Positions 27,981 to 37,971 of a stretch of DNA of 64,000 nt are shown in pieces. Source of the DNA: Prochlorococcus sp. AG-402-K14 (GTDB taxonomy: Bacteria; Cyanobacteriota; Cyanobacteriia; PCC-6307; Cyanobiaceae); the NCBI GenBank assembly GCA_003216815.1, contig QCIG01000006.1, forward strand, positions 1 to 64,000, in the 5' to 3' direction. The number at the start of each line of letters is the position of its first letter. The first letter of the stretch is position 1. Position numbers and translations under genes: made by a program. The notes under the pieces were generated by a model that saw nothing but the letters and a program-made list of their open reading frames with translations, was not told the DNA's origin and did no database searches.

Positions 27981-28683
27981 ATTCTAGCCAGTGTTTTATT
28001 TTTTTGATATTTTTAATTTTTGTAATGGAATGTCCATCGTCTTGAAGGTTGATTATTTTTGGTGCAGCCTCTAAGTGTTTTATTAAATCTTCAGTTAGCT
28101 TTACTTTTGTTTGATTAGCCAATATATGGTCTTGTTCGCTGTTGATAATTAGTACTTTGGAATAAGTATTTAATCCAATTGGTAAAGAATCAGAATTCAT
28201 AAGAAGTATTAAATCATTTTTTAGTCTTAACCTTCCTAAATCTGATATATGAAGGAGATTTGATTCGATTGCTTTAACATCTATGTAATTCGGTTTATAA
28301 GCTTTTATATGAAATTTTCTTAACATAGCTGCTTCATTAGGCGTATTAATGGCATTCATCATCTTGTTGAGGGCCAGTTGTATAAGGCGATTCTCTTTGC
28401 TACTTGGAATAAAACGACTAAAACTATTGATTAATACAACATGAGTAGCTGAGTGTAAAACTTGTTTATCTACTAAATGTGCACCAAGAGAGTGACATAT
28501 AGCAACTCTTTTAAGTTCAACTTGATTTGAGTTGTTATTCCATTTTGGTGTATGAGGACTTAAATTTTTATAACCGCGTTCAGCATTTTGCCATCTCCAA
28601 TCACAACTTTTAAATAATTTTTCCCAATTTGCCCATTGATGACTATCACCAGCCCACCCATGAATAGCAATTATTTCGTTCAC
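27955..28683 (-). CDS. bioK: pimeloyl-ACP methyl ester esterase, BioK-type alpha/beta hydrolase
   Basis: IIAIHGWAGDSHQW, VAICHSLGAHLV nucleophile elbow; lies between bioF and bioC as described for marine picocyanobacterial BioK. Confidence 0.8.
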   Translation of the reverse strand: MNEIIAIHGWAGDSHQWANWEKLFKSCDWRWQNAERGYKNLSPHTPKWNNNSNQVELKRVAICHSLGAHLVDKQVLHSATHVVLINSFSRFIPSSKENRLIQLALNKMMNAINTPNEAAMLRKFHIKAYKPNYIDVKAIESNLLHISDLGRLRLKNDLILLMNSDSLPIGLNTYSKVLIINSEQDHILANQTKVKLTEDLIKHLEAAPKIINLQDDGHSITKIKNIKKIKHWLEFDHAKNMV

Positions 28684-29822
28684 TTGTTTTTAAGAACTGC
28701 GATAAGTCTTTCGAAGGCCTGAACTGGAGTATTTCGCCTGATAACTAATCTAAGTCTCGATTTCCCTTCAGGGACAGTTGGTGGACGGATCGCAACAGTA
28801 AGAAGGCCTTCTACTTCAAGTCTCTTCTGATAATCCATGGCTAATTCGTCTGAGCCTAGAATTATGGAGATTATTGGACCTACTCCAGCAGGTCGTTGCC
28901 ACCCCATTCGAGACAACTTGTCTCTTAAAGCTAATGATTTCTCTTTCAGTTTGCTACCCCAGCTAGGGTTACTTTCAATTAGATTTAATGCGGCTAAAGC
29001 ACTTGCACAGAGTGGAGGAGCTAAAGCAGTTGTATAGCGAAATGCCCCACAGTTTTGTATTAAATTTTCACCTGTTATTTTGTCTGTTGCTAGAAATGCC
29101 CCCCCACTTCCAAATGCTTTACCAAAGGTCCCACTGATAATTGATTTTGGTTCTTTTAACCCAAATGATTCACCTCTTCCTTCCGGCCCCATAACGCCAA
29201 AAGCATGAGCTTCGTCTATTAATAACTTTGAATCATACTTAATGCATAGCTTTGAAATTTCTTTTATGGGGGCTGTTGTACCCTCCATACTAAAAAGGCT
29301 TTCAGTAATTACTAAGGGTTTTTTTTGAGGATTGCTTTGTCTAGATTTCTTTAAAAGTCTTTCTAGCTCAGATAAATTGTTGTGCTTGAATCTAATGAGC
29401 TTTGCTCCACTCGCTTTGACTCCAACGAGCAGAGAATGATGTATAAGACGATCACAAATAACAGGAGTATGACGATCAGTGAGTGCTAAAACTGCAGCCA
29501 GATTAGCTTGGAAACCACTCGGGTAAAGCAGGACAATCTCACGATCAAGCCATTCAGCAAGCTTCGTTTCAAGTCTTTGATGAATATTTCTACTACCAGT
29601 AATAAATCTTGATCCTCCAGAGCCAACTCCATCAGTTTCTAAGATTTGCCTGGCTGCCTCAATTAATAATGGATGTCTTGCCAGGTCTAGATAGTCATTA
29701 CTCGCTAGGTCAATTAAAGTGATTTGATTTTTATTTTCATCTACACCAATCAATTCTGATGATCTTTCTCCTGGAACCCAAGTTCTGAGTTTACGAATTC
29801 TAGAGTTAGGGATTTCAAGCAT
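28680..29822 (-). CDS. bioF: 8-amino-7-oxononanoate synthase
   Basis: SNDYLDLARHPLL, GSGGSRFITGSRNIHQRLE, IDEAHAFGVMGPEGRG, GTFGKAFGSGGAF. Confidence 0.95.
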   Translation of the reverse strand: MLEIPNSRIRKLRTWVPGERSSELIGVDENKNQITLIDLASNDYLDLARHPLLIEAARQILETDGVGSGGSRFITGSRNIHQRLETKLAEWLDREIVLLYPSGFQANLAAVLALTDRHTPVICDRLIHHSLLVGVKASGAKLIRFKHNNLSELERLLKKSRQSNPQKKPLVITESLFSMEGTTAPIKEISKLCIKYDSKLLIDEAHAFGVMGPEGRGESFGLKEPKSIISGTFGKAFGSGGAFLATDKITGENLIQNCGAFRYTTALAPPLCASALAALNLIESNPSWGSKLKEKSLALRDKLSRMGWQRPAGVGPIISIILGSDELAMDYQKRLEVEGLLTVAIRPPTVPEGKSRLRLVIRRNTPVQAFERLIAVLKNK

Positions 29823-29951
29823 ATTGTTATTTTGTTTTCTTTATTTAAAGATTTGGGTACTGGTTTAACATTTTTTCTTTGGTTTCTTGATTTTATGATG
29901 TATCCACGTCAAAAATCATGTGGTCATAGAATATTCCTCTAGGATTTAGTA

Positions 29952-32729
29952 ATGACTTCATTAGAAAGAGATACGTCTGAGAACGAAATCCTCCAAAACA
30001 ATTTAAATCCAAAGGAAATCTTTCCATTTGAATTGGATGAGTTTCAACTTAAAGCAATTGACTCACTCAATCAAGGGCATTCTGTAGTTGTTAGCGCTCC
30101 TACAGGATCAGGCAAAACCTTAATAGGAGAGTATGCAATTTATAGAGCGATTTCTCATGGGAATAAGGTGTTTTATACAACGCCCTTAAAAGCTTTATCT
30201 AACCAAAAGTTGAGAGACTTTAGGAATCAATTTGGTTCAAGCAATGTAGGTCTTTTAACAGGTGATTTAAGCCTGAATAGAGAGGCTTCGATTCTGGTTA
30301 TGACTACTGAAATTTTTAGGAATATGCTTTATGCAGCAGCAGATAGAAATGATGATCCTCTACTTGATATAGAAACTGTTGTTCTTGATGAATGTCATTA
30401 CATGAATGATGCTCATAGAGGGACGGTGTGGGAGGAATCAATTATTCATTGTCCTAAATCCGTTCAGTTTGTTGCTCTATCGGCAACCGTTGCAAACGCA
30501 GGTCAATTAACTGATTGGATTGAGCAAGTTCATGGACCTACAGATTTGATATCTAGTGATTTAAGACCAGTTCCCCTAGAATTTAATTTTTGTAGTGCTA
30601 AAGGACTTCATCAATTACTCAACGATAAAGGAACTGGATTACATCCAAACTGTAAGATTTGGCGTCCAACAAAATCACATAAGAAGAGAGGGCGCTTATC
30701 CAAGCCAAATCAACCTGAGTCTCCTTCACTGGGCTTTGTGATATCAAAGTTGGCAGAAAGAAATATGTTACCCGCTATTTATTTCATATTTAGTCGCCGT
30801 GGTTGTGACAATGCTGTGAAAACAATAGCCAGCACGTGTTTAGTGAACAAAGAAGAAAGAAACTCAATTCAAGATCGATTCGAAAAATATTTAATTTTAA
30901 ATTCAGAAGGTTTGAGAGATGATTTACATATAAAAGCTTTATTTAATGGAATTGCCTCTCATCATGCAGGAGTTCTTCCTACCTGGAAGGAGTTAATTGA
31001 GGAATTATTTCAAGAAGGATTGATAAAGGTTGTTTTTGCAACTGAAACCTTAGCTGCAGGAATCAATATGCCGGCGAGAAGTACAATTATATCTACTTTG
31101 TCGAAGAGATCAGATAATGGACATCGTCAATTAATGGGGAGTGAATTTTTACAAATGGCCGGTAGGGCCGGAAGAAGAGGTCTTGACTCTCGAGGGTATG
31201 TGGTTACTGTACAAACTCGATTTGAAGGGGTTCGAGAAGCTGGTCAATTAGCGACTAGTCCAGCCGACCCACTCATAAGTCAATTCACGCCGAGCTATGG
31301 CATGGTTCTGAATTTATTACAGCGATATGATTTAGACAAATCAAAAGAATTGATAGAAAGAAGCTTTAGTAGATATCTAGCAAGCTTGGATTTAGTTGAA
31401 GAAGAAGAAGAGTTGTCCAGGTTAAAAGAAGAGTTGAAAGATTATAAAACCTTTTCAGAGGATATACCATGGTCAGAATTTGAAAGATATGAGAAAATAA
31501 AAAGTCATCTAAAGGAAGAAAGACGACTATTAAAAATTCTCCAAAAACAATCTGCAGAAACCTTATCTAATGAATTAATCTTAGCCTTAGAATTTGCAAA
31601 TAATGGAACCCTCATAAGTCTGAAGACATCACAGTTGCGAGGGAAAGTTACACCTGCAGTCATTGTTGGAAAAATACAAAAAGGAGATAGACAAACTCAA
31701 TTATTATGCTTAACAGATGAAAATATTTGGATACTTATCGCTTGTAAGGAAGTGGTTAGTCTTTATGGTGAATTGACTTGCTTAGACGTATCAAACCTTA
31801 TGACTCCTGAGATCAGTAGATTAGGTGAAATACATCACGGCGATTTATTAAGTAATGAAATAGCTTCAATCATTTCAAGTTTGGCTCAAAAAAATGATAT
31901 GAGAACGCCTCAATATGATCTTGCTAGTGAAGTTTTATCTCAAGCAAAATTAGTTAAATCTTTGGATGATGAATTATTGATTCATCCAGCTCATCGATGG
32001 GTGGATAAGAAAAAGCTAAAGAAGCATAGACGAAGAATGGACGAACTAGATATTGAAATACATGAACGTGAGGAGATTCTCTACGACAGGTCTAATCGTC
32101 ACTGGGAAACTTTCTTATCACTAATTAAAGTACTAAACCACTTCGGGTGCTTGGACGACTTGAATCCAACTGAAATCGGTAGAGGTATTGGGTCTTTAAG
32201 AGGTGAAAATGAGTTATGGTTGGGATTGGTTTTGATGAGTGGGCATCTTGATGAATTAACACCAGTAGAATTAGCTGGTGTTATTCAGTCAATTGTTACT
32301 GAAGTAAATCGTCCTGATTTATGGTCTGGATTTATTCCCAGTGTAATTGCAGATGAAGCGTTTAATGATTTATCAAATATTCGAAGAGAATTGTATAGAG
32401 TTCAAGAACGATTTGCTATAGAAGTTCCAATCTTATGGAGTTCAGAATTAATGGGTTTAGTAGAAGCCTGGGCTCGTGGAAGTACTTGGACTGATTTGAT
32501 TTCTAATACTTCCTTGGATGAGGGAGATGTCGTAAGAATTTTAAGAAGAACAAATGATTTACTTTCACAGATTCCCTATTGCGAGTCTGTGAGTAGGCAA
32601 CTGAGAAATAATGCCAAGGCAGCAATGAAACTAATGGATAGATTTCCAGTTTGTGAAGCTGAAGATATTAATCAAGCAAAAGAAAAAAATCATGAACTTA
32701 TTAATCCAGCAACTGAAAGACGTAATTGA
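29952..32729 (+). CDS. DEAD/DEAH-box RNA helicase, Ski2/Mtr4-like
   Basis: VVSAPTGSGKTLIGEYAIYRA, DECHYMND, FATETLAAGINMPARS, QMAGRAGRRGLD; C-terminal DSHCT-like region. Confidence 0.93.
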   Translation: MTSLERDTSENEILQNNLNPKEIFPFELDEFQLKAIDSLNQGHSVVVSAPTGSGKTLIGEYAIYRAISHGNKVFYTTPLKALSNQKLRDFRNQFGSSNVGLLTGDLSLNREASILVMTTEIFRNMLYAAADRNDDPLLDIETVVLDECHYMNDAHRGTVWEESIIHCPKSVQFVALSATVANAGQLTDWIEQVHGPTDLISSDLRPVPLEFNFCSAKGLHQLLNDKGTGLHPNCKIWRPTKSHKKRGRLSKPNQPESPSLGFVISKLAERNMLPAIYFIFSRRGCDNAVKTIASTCLVNKEERNSIQDRFEKYLILNSEGLRDDLHIKALFNGIASHHAGVLPTWKELIEELFQEGLIKVVFATETLAAGINMPARSTIISTLSKRSDNGHRQLMGSEFLQMAGRAGRRGLDSRGYVVTVQTRFEGVREAGQLATSPADPLISQFTPSYGMVLNLLQRYDLDKSKELIERSFSRYLASLDLVEEEEELSRLKEELKDYKTFSEDIPWSEFERYEKIKSHLKEERRLLKILQKQSAETLSNELILALEFANNGTLISLKTSQLRGKVTPAVIVGKIQKGDRQTQLLCLTDENIWILIACKEVVSLYGELTCLDVSNLMTPEISRLGEIHHGDLLSNEIASIISSLAQKNDMRTPQYDLASEVLSQAKLVKSLDDELLIHPAHRWVDKKKLKKHRRRMDELDIEIHEREEILYDRSNRHWETFLSLIKVLNHFGCLDDLNPTEIGRGIGSLRGENELWLGLVLMSGHLDELTPVELAGVIQSIVTEVNRPDLWSGFIPSVIADEAFNDLSNIRRELYRVQERFAIEVPILWSSELMGLVEAWARGSTWTDLISNTSLDEGDVVRILRRTNDLLSQIPYCESVSRQLRNNAKAAMKLMDRFPVCEAEDINQAKEKNHELINPATERRN

Positions 32730-32759
32730 GATTGAAAAAAATTTTAATTTTTAATCACC

Positions 32760-34145
32760 TTAAATCATAGATTTCGGATTAGTGAGATGATCAAATTCTT
32801 CTTGATCAATATAATTTAATTGAATGCATGCTTGTCTTAGACTTAAATTTTTGTTATGGGCTAATTGGGCAATTTCACTAGCTTTTTCGTATCCGATTGA
32901 CGGCGCTAATGCAGTGACCAACATCAAAGAATTGTCTAGATATTCTTTGATTTTCTCATTATTGGGTTGAATACCTTCAATCATATGTTCTCTGCAACTC
33001 TTGCATGCATTTTGAATAAGGTTAATACTTTTTAAAATGTTGTAGCCAATGAGTGGCTTATAAACATTCATTTGTAGATGTCCTCCACTCCCTGCAATTG
33101 ATACCGAGGTATCCATCCCAATTATTTGAGTACACACCATTGCCATCGCCTCGCATTGAGTAGGATTAATCTTCCCTGGCATTATTGAGCTGCCAGGTTC
33201 ATTCGCTGGTAGGTATAGTTCTGATAATCCAGCTCTAGGTCCACAAGACAAAAGTCGAAGATCATTAACAATTTTCAGAAAAGTTACGGCTAATAACTTT
33301 AGTTGAGACATTATATTTACAAGACCATCATGACTAGCCATAATGGCAAATTTATTAGCTGCAGTCTCAAAAGGTAAATTTGTTTTTCTGGCAATATCAA
33401 GAGCAATTAAATTATCGAAATTCTTAGGAGTATTAAGGCCAGTTCCAATAGCGGTCCCTCCCAGTGGAAGTGGATAAAGCTCCTTGAGGTTGATTTCGAG
33501 ACGTCCTATTGCAGTTTCTAATTGAGTAGCCCAAGCAGAGACTTCTTGTCCAAGAGTAAGAGGTACTGCATCTTGAAGATGAGTACGTCCTATTTTTATA
33601 ATATCTTTCCATTCTTTACTCTTTTGATTAAATACCCCAATGATCTTTGTTAATTCGGGTATTAATGTGTCTTTTAATGTAACTATTGTGGCTATTTGGA
33701 TTGCAGCTGGAAAAACATCATTTGTGGATTGAGAGCAATTGACATGATCATTGGGATGTATTGGATTATGACTACCTAGAGGTTTATTGAAACGTTTTGA
33801 GGCTATATTACAAATAACCTCATTGACGTTCATATTAGTTTGAGTACCACTGCCTGTTTGCCAAACTTTCACTGGGAATTGATCATTATGTTTTCCTTCA
33901 ATAATTTCTAAACTTGCTTCGGTAATAAATTGAGTGGTTTCTTTATCTATTAGACCTAGATGATTGTTTATTTGAGCAGCAGAGGCTTTTATTTGGGCAA
34001 TTGCATGAATGATCTCGAGTGGCACAATCTCATCCCCAATAGCAAAATTTAATATTGATCGTTGAGTCTGAGCTCCCCATAGCGCATCTTTAGGAACCTC
34101 AATCGAACCTAGGCTATCTTGCTCGAGTCGTTTCATATTGGACAT
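32760..34145 (-). CDS. fumC: fumarate hydratase class II
   Basis: GSIEVPKDALWGAQTQRS, GSGTQTNMNVNEVI, GSSIMPGKINPTQCEAM. Confidence 0.97.
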   Translation of the reverse strand: MSNMKRLEQDSLGSIEVPKDALWGAQTQRSILNFAIGDEIVPLEIIHAIAQIKASAAQINNHLGLIDKETTQFITEASLEIIEGKHNDQFPVKVWQTGSGTQTNMNVNEVICNIASKRFNKPLGSHNPIHPNDHVNCSQSTNDVFPAAIQIATIVTLKDTLIPELTKIIGVFNQKSKEWKDIIKIGRTHLQDAVPLTLGQEVSAWATQLETAIGRLEINLKELYPLPLGGTAIGTGLNTPKNFDNLIALDIARKTNLPFETAANKFAIMASHDGLVNIMSQLKLLAVTFLKIVNDLRLLSCGPRAGLSELYLPANEPGSSIMPGKINPTQCEAMAMVCTQIIGMDTSVSIAGSGGHLQMNVYKPLIGYNILKSINLIQNACKSCREHMIEGIQPNNEKIKEYLDNSLMLVTALAPSIGYEKASEIAQLAHNKNLSLRQACIQLNYIDQEEFDHLTNPKSMI

Positions 34146-34273
34146 TGATCTTGGGTTGAGAATGTTGAAGTTTCGTCGGGAATAGGAATGTATAACTATT
34201 TATTTTAGCTGAATCTAGTTCTATTTACTTTTGAGAGTGTATTCACTGATATTAATTGATTCAGCTTTTAAAG

Positions 34274-35569
34274 TTATATACCAAGTCTTTCCCAAATAAC
34301 TCTCAAATTGGACTGATGTAATTCGGTGGAGAAACAGTCAGAAAGCTTTTCTGTTGATAGATTATTCATTACTTCTGGATCATTTTCAAGGTTTTTTTTG
34401 AAATTTCCTTCGTTTTGATTCCAGGCTAAATGAGCATTCTTTTGTACTAGTCGATAAGAATCTTCACGACTCATTCCATTCTCAACTAAAGCTAAAAGAA
34501 CTCTTTGACTAAAAACTACTCCTCCATAAACATTCAAGTTTTTCAGCATATTATTTGGATAAACCCCAAGACCTTTAATTATTTCGGTCATTTCTGTGAT
34601 CATAAAATGAAGAGTAATAGATGTGTCTGGCAGCATTAATCTTTCATTGGAGCTGTGGCTTATATCTCTTTCATGCCAAAGAGCTACATTTTCAAGAGCC
34701 GCAACTACATAACTTCTTAAAACTCTGGAAAGACCACTTACTCGTTCACTCCGTATGGGGTTTCTTTTATGAGGCATTGCAGAGCTTCCTTTTTGGCCTT
34801 TAGCAAAGTTTTCCTCTACTTCAAGAACATCCGTTCTTTGAAGGTTTCTAATTTCTGTAGAAAAACGATCTAGTGAAGATCCAATCAAAGCAAGAATCTG
34901 TACATAATTAGCATGCCTATCTCTAGAGATAACTTGAGTGCTTGCAGTGTCACACTCAAGGTCCAAAATTTCACAGGTTATTCTTTCTATTTCTGGATCA
35001 GTATTGGCATAAGTACCCATAGCACCGCTAATTTGACCAACCGAAATGTCTTTCTCAAGAATGTTTAGCCTGTTTTTGTTTCTGAGAGTTTCAGCTAGCC
35101 ATCCCGCCAATTTGAATCCAAAGGTAATAGGTTCTCCATGAATTGCATGAGAACGGCCAATCATTACTGTTTCCTTATGCTGCCTTGCTAAATCTCTAAT
35201 AGCTTCTTCAAGGCATAAAAGCTCTTTTCTTAGGAGCTTTACTGAGGCTTTTAATTGGAGTGCAAGTCCTGTATCGAGGACATCGCTACTAGTCATCCCA
35301 ACATGGATGTAACGGCCAGCATCCCCAACATATTCATTCACATTGGTTAGGAAAGCAATTACGTCATGTCGAACTTCGGCTTCTATCTCGAGTATGCGTT
35401 CTGGTTTGAAACTTGCTTTTGATCGGATTGTTTCCATTGCACTAATTGGGATTTTCCCCAATTTGCAATTAGCCTCGCATGCTGCTATCTCAACATCAAG
35501 CCAAGTTTGATATTTGGCTTGCTCAGACCAAATCTTTCCCATGTCTGGGTTTGTGTAACGCTCAATCAA
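34274..35569 (-). CDS. purB: adenylosuccinate lyase
   Basis: MIERYTNPDMGKIWSE, GMTSSDVLDTGLALQL, KGSSAMPHKRNPIRSERVSGL. Confidence 0.97.
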   Translation of the reverse strand: MIERYTNPDMGKIWSEQAKYQTWLDVEIAACEANCKLGKIPISAMETIRSKASFKPERILEIEAEVRHDVIAFLTNVNEYVGDAGRYIHVGMTSSDVLDTGLALQLKASVKLLRKELLCLEEAIRDLARQHKETVMIGRSHAIHGEPITFGFKLAGWLAETLRNKNRLNILEKDISVGQISGAMGTYANTDPEIERITCEILDLECDTASTQVISRDRHANYVQILALIGSSLDRFSTEIRNLQRTDVLEVEENFAKGQKGSSAMPHKRNPIRSERVSGLSRVLRSYVVAALENVALWHERDISHSSNERLMLPDTSITLHFMITEMTEIIKGLGVYPNNMLKNLNVYGGVVFSQRVLLALVENGMSREDSYRLVQKNAHLAWNQNEGNFKKNLENDPEVMNNLSTEKLSDCFSTELHQSNLRVIWERLGI

Positions 35570-35612
35570 AGTGCTACAAATTTAAAGGTTAGTTTAATTT
35601 AGGTCGTCAAGG

Positions 35613-35873
35613 TCAAGCTGACTTGAGTCTATTGTGTTCAACTTCCCAATGGACATATCTTCCCCATGCTTGTTGTCTTACTCTGCATCTCCCTCCTTTA
35701 CAATCAATAACTTGAAAAGGAGGCAAATCATTGGGCTGATTTGCAAATTTTGCAAAACTTCCTGGAGGAAGAAGTTCAAGTACTTCTCCAGTCTGTTTTT
35801 TTGAGATTAGAGGAAAATGACCATGGCTAGATAGCTCATTTTCATTAGTTTGATGCCTGAGCTTTTTAGACAA
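35613..35873 (-). CDS. uncharacterized small basic protein
   Basis: Clean 86-aa ORF between purB and tlyA filling the gap; GGRCRVRQQAWGRYVHWEVEHNRL. Confidence 0.65.
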   Translation of the reverse strand: MSKKLRHQTNENELSSHGHFPLISKKQTGEVLELLPPGSFAKFANQPNDLPPFQVIDCKGGRCRVRQQAWGRYVHWEVEHNRLKSA

Positions 35874-35968
35874 AACCTTGGTTCAATTGATTAGATTCTC
35901 TATTGAAAAAGAGAATTAGTTCTACTTCTGCGGTTTTTGTTCCGTTTCATGTTTGTTTTTGTAAACAA

Positions 35969-36763
35969 ATGACTAAAAAATCGCGATTAGATCTTCACTT
36001 GCTAACTAAAGGTTTGGTTAAATCTCGTCAAGAAGCTCAGAAGCTTATCAGAGCAGGCAAAGTTAAAACGGTTCACGGACAGATACTTGATAAGCCAGGT
36101 CAAGAAGTTTTAAAAGATCTTGAGATAGAAGTTACGCAATCGCTTAGATATGTATCTCGTGGAGGTGAAAAGTTAGCTGAAGCACTTAATCAATTTCCTT
36201 TAAATATTAAAAATAGAGTCTGTTTAGACGCAGGGATTTCAACTGGTGGTTTTACGGATTGTCTTTTGCAGTTTGGGGCATCGAAGGTTTATGGCGTTGA
36301 TGTTGGATATGGCCAAACTGCATGGAGTATTAGAAATGATCCAAGAGTAGTTCTTTTAGAACGCACTAATATTAGATATTTGACTCCTGAAAAATTATTT
36401 AAGGATGGAGATCCAATACCGGATTTAGCAGTAGCAGACTTATCTTTCATATCTCTTAAAATTGTTTTACCTAGTATTAAATTGCTTCTTAAGATGGCTC
36501 GGTCTGAATTGCTTGTTCTAGTGAAACCTCAGTTTGAGGTAGGCAAAGAGAAGGTTGGAAAGGGTGGAGTTGTTCGTGATCATTCTCTGCATATTGAAGC
36601 TATCGAAGGAGTGGTGAATGAGTCTAAAAAATACGGATGGTATCCAAAAGGACTCATTGCCTCTCCTTTAAAGGGTCCCGCTGGTAATCAAGAATATCTG
36701 CTTTGGATGGATGATGAAAACAAAGGCAATATTGAAATCGAAAAGTTTATTAATTTTTTGTAA
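35969..36763 (+). CDS. TlyA-family rRNA 2'-O-methyltransferase (S4 domain + FtsJ)
   Basis: KKSRLDLHLLTKGLVKSRQEAQKLIRAGKV S4 domain, CLDAGISTGGFTDCLLQFGASKVYGVDVGYGQ; in-frame ATG at 35969 preferred to track start 35903. Confidence 0.9.
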   Translation: MTKKSRLDLHLLTKGLVKSRQEAQKLIRAGKVKTVHGQILDKPGQEVLKDLEIEVTQSLRYVSRGGEKLAEALNQFPLNIKNRVCLDAGISTGGFTDCLLQFGASKVYGVDVGYGQTAWSIRNDPRVVLLERTNIRYLTPEKLFKDGDPIPDLAVADLSFISLKIVLPSIKLLLKMARSELLVLVKPQFEVGKEKVGKGGVVRDHSLHIEAIEGVVNESKKYGWYPKGLIASPLKGPAGNQEYLLWMDDENKGNIEIEKFINFL

Positions 36764-36765
36764 AT

Positions 36766-37110
<345 letters not shown>

Positions 37111-37144
37111 TTAAGTAACTTTTTGAATTTTAGATAGTTTTAGA

Positions 37145-37381
37145 TCAAATTTTGTCTAAATGACTTAGAGAATTGATGAAATTTACATTTAATCCAGCAT
37201 TTAAAGCATCTTTTCTAAGCATTTGGGCATCTTTCGTAGGAATTTTTACTAGACCATTAGCTAATGATTCCCAGTGTTCAGATTCAAAATGAGTTTGAAG
37301 CCACAGAATTCCATGTACACTAATTGGCTCAATTTGAGCCCCATTTCGTTTATCAGAAAGACTGATGTCCATACAAATCAA
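37145..37381 (-). CDS. uncharacterized small protein
   Basis: 78-aa ORF immediately upstream of and codirectional with glnB. Confidence 0.6.
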   Translation of the reverse strand: MICMDISLSDKRNGAQIEPISVHGILWLQTHFESEHWESLANGLVKIPTKDAQMLRKDALNAGLNVNFINSLSHLDKI

Positions 37382-37548
37382 TATTTATACTTCTATTAGG
37401 GGGGATAGAGAGGAATAGTTTTGTGCTGAATGATACAAATCTACTTTTTGATGTTTTTTAGTTATTTGTTTTATCAGCAGAATTTAGTTGAGGTTTAAAT
37501 CTTTTAATCAAACTTTTATGTAATGTGTCATTTACATGCTACTAAAAT

Positions 37549-37971
37549 GTGCTGAAACAAGAAGAAAACACCAAAGAAGCAATCATGTATGGGGAAAGAA
37601 AAATAGAGAATGGGACCTTAATTTGTTTCCCAAACCCTAAAAGTAATAGAGATTATGAAATTTCAATAGATTTTCCTGAATTTACATGTAAGTGCCCTTT
37701 CTCAGGCTATCCAGATTTTGCCAACTTGAGAATAATTTATCAACCAAATAAAAAGGTAATAGAATTAAAGGCAATAAAACTATATTTGAATAGCTTTCGT
37801 GACAAAAAAATATCTCATGAAGAAGTTGCAAATAAAATAATAGATGACCTTGTTAATGCTTCTGATCCTAAGTGGATGCAACTAGAGGCCAATTTTAATC
37901 CTAGGGGTAATGTCCATACTGTTATTAGAGTTTGTCATGGAAATAGAAATAATTTAGATCTAGTTATTTAA
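37549..37971 (+). CDS. queF: NADPH-dependent 7-cyano-7-deazaguanine (preQ0) reductase
   Basis: [45 protein letters not shown] (QueF Cys motif); start uncertain (GTG 37549 or ATG 37585). Confidence 0.95.
   Translation: MLKQEENTKEAIMYGERKIENGTLICFPNPKSNRDYEISIDFPEFTCKCPFSGYPDFANLRIIYQPNKKVIELKAIKLYLNSFRDKKISHEEVANKIIDDLVNASDPKWMQLEANFNPRGNVHTVIRVCHGNRNNLDLVI

Noticed and set aside
35218-35240. AAAGCTC-N9-GAGCTTT hairpin within purB
   Set aside because: Seven-bp stem with a loop is common by chance in AT-rich coding sequence; no terminator tail or regulatory context.
37518-37537. NtcA binding site near glnB/queF
   Set aside because: GTA and TAC are separated by 10 nt rather than the required 8, so it is kept only as an unexplained palindrome.
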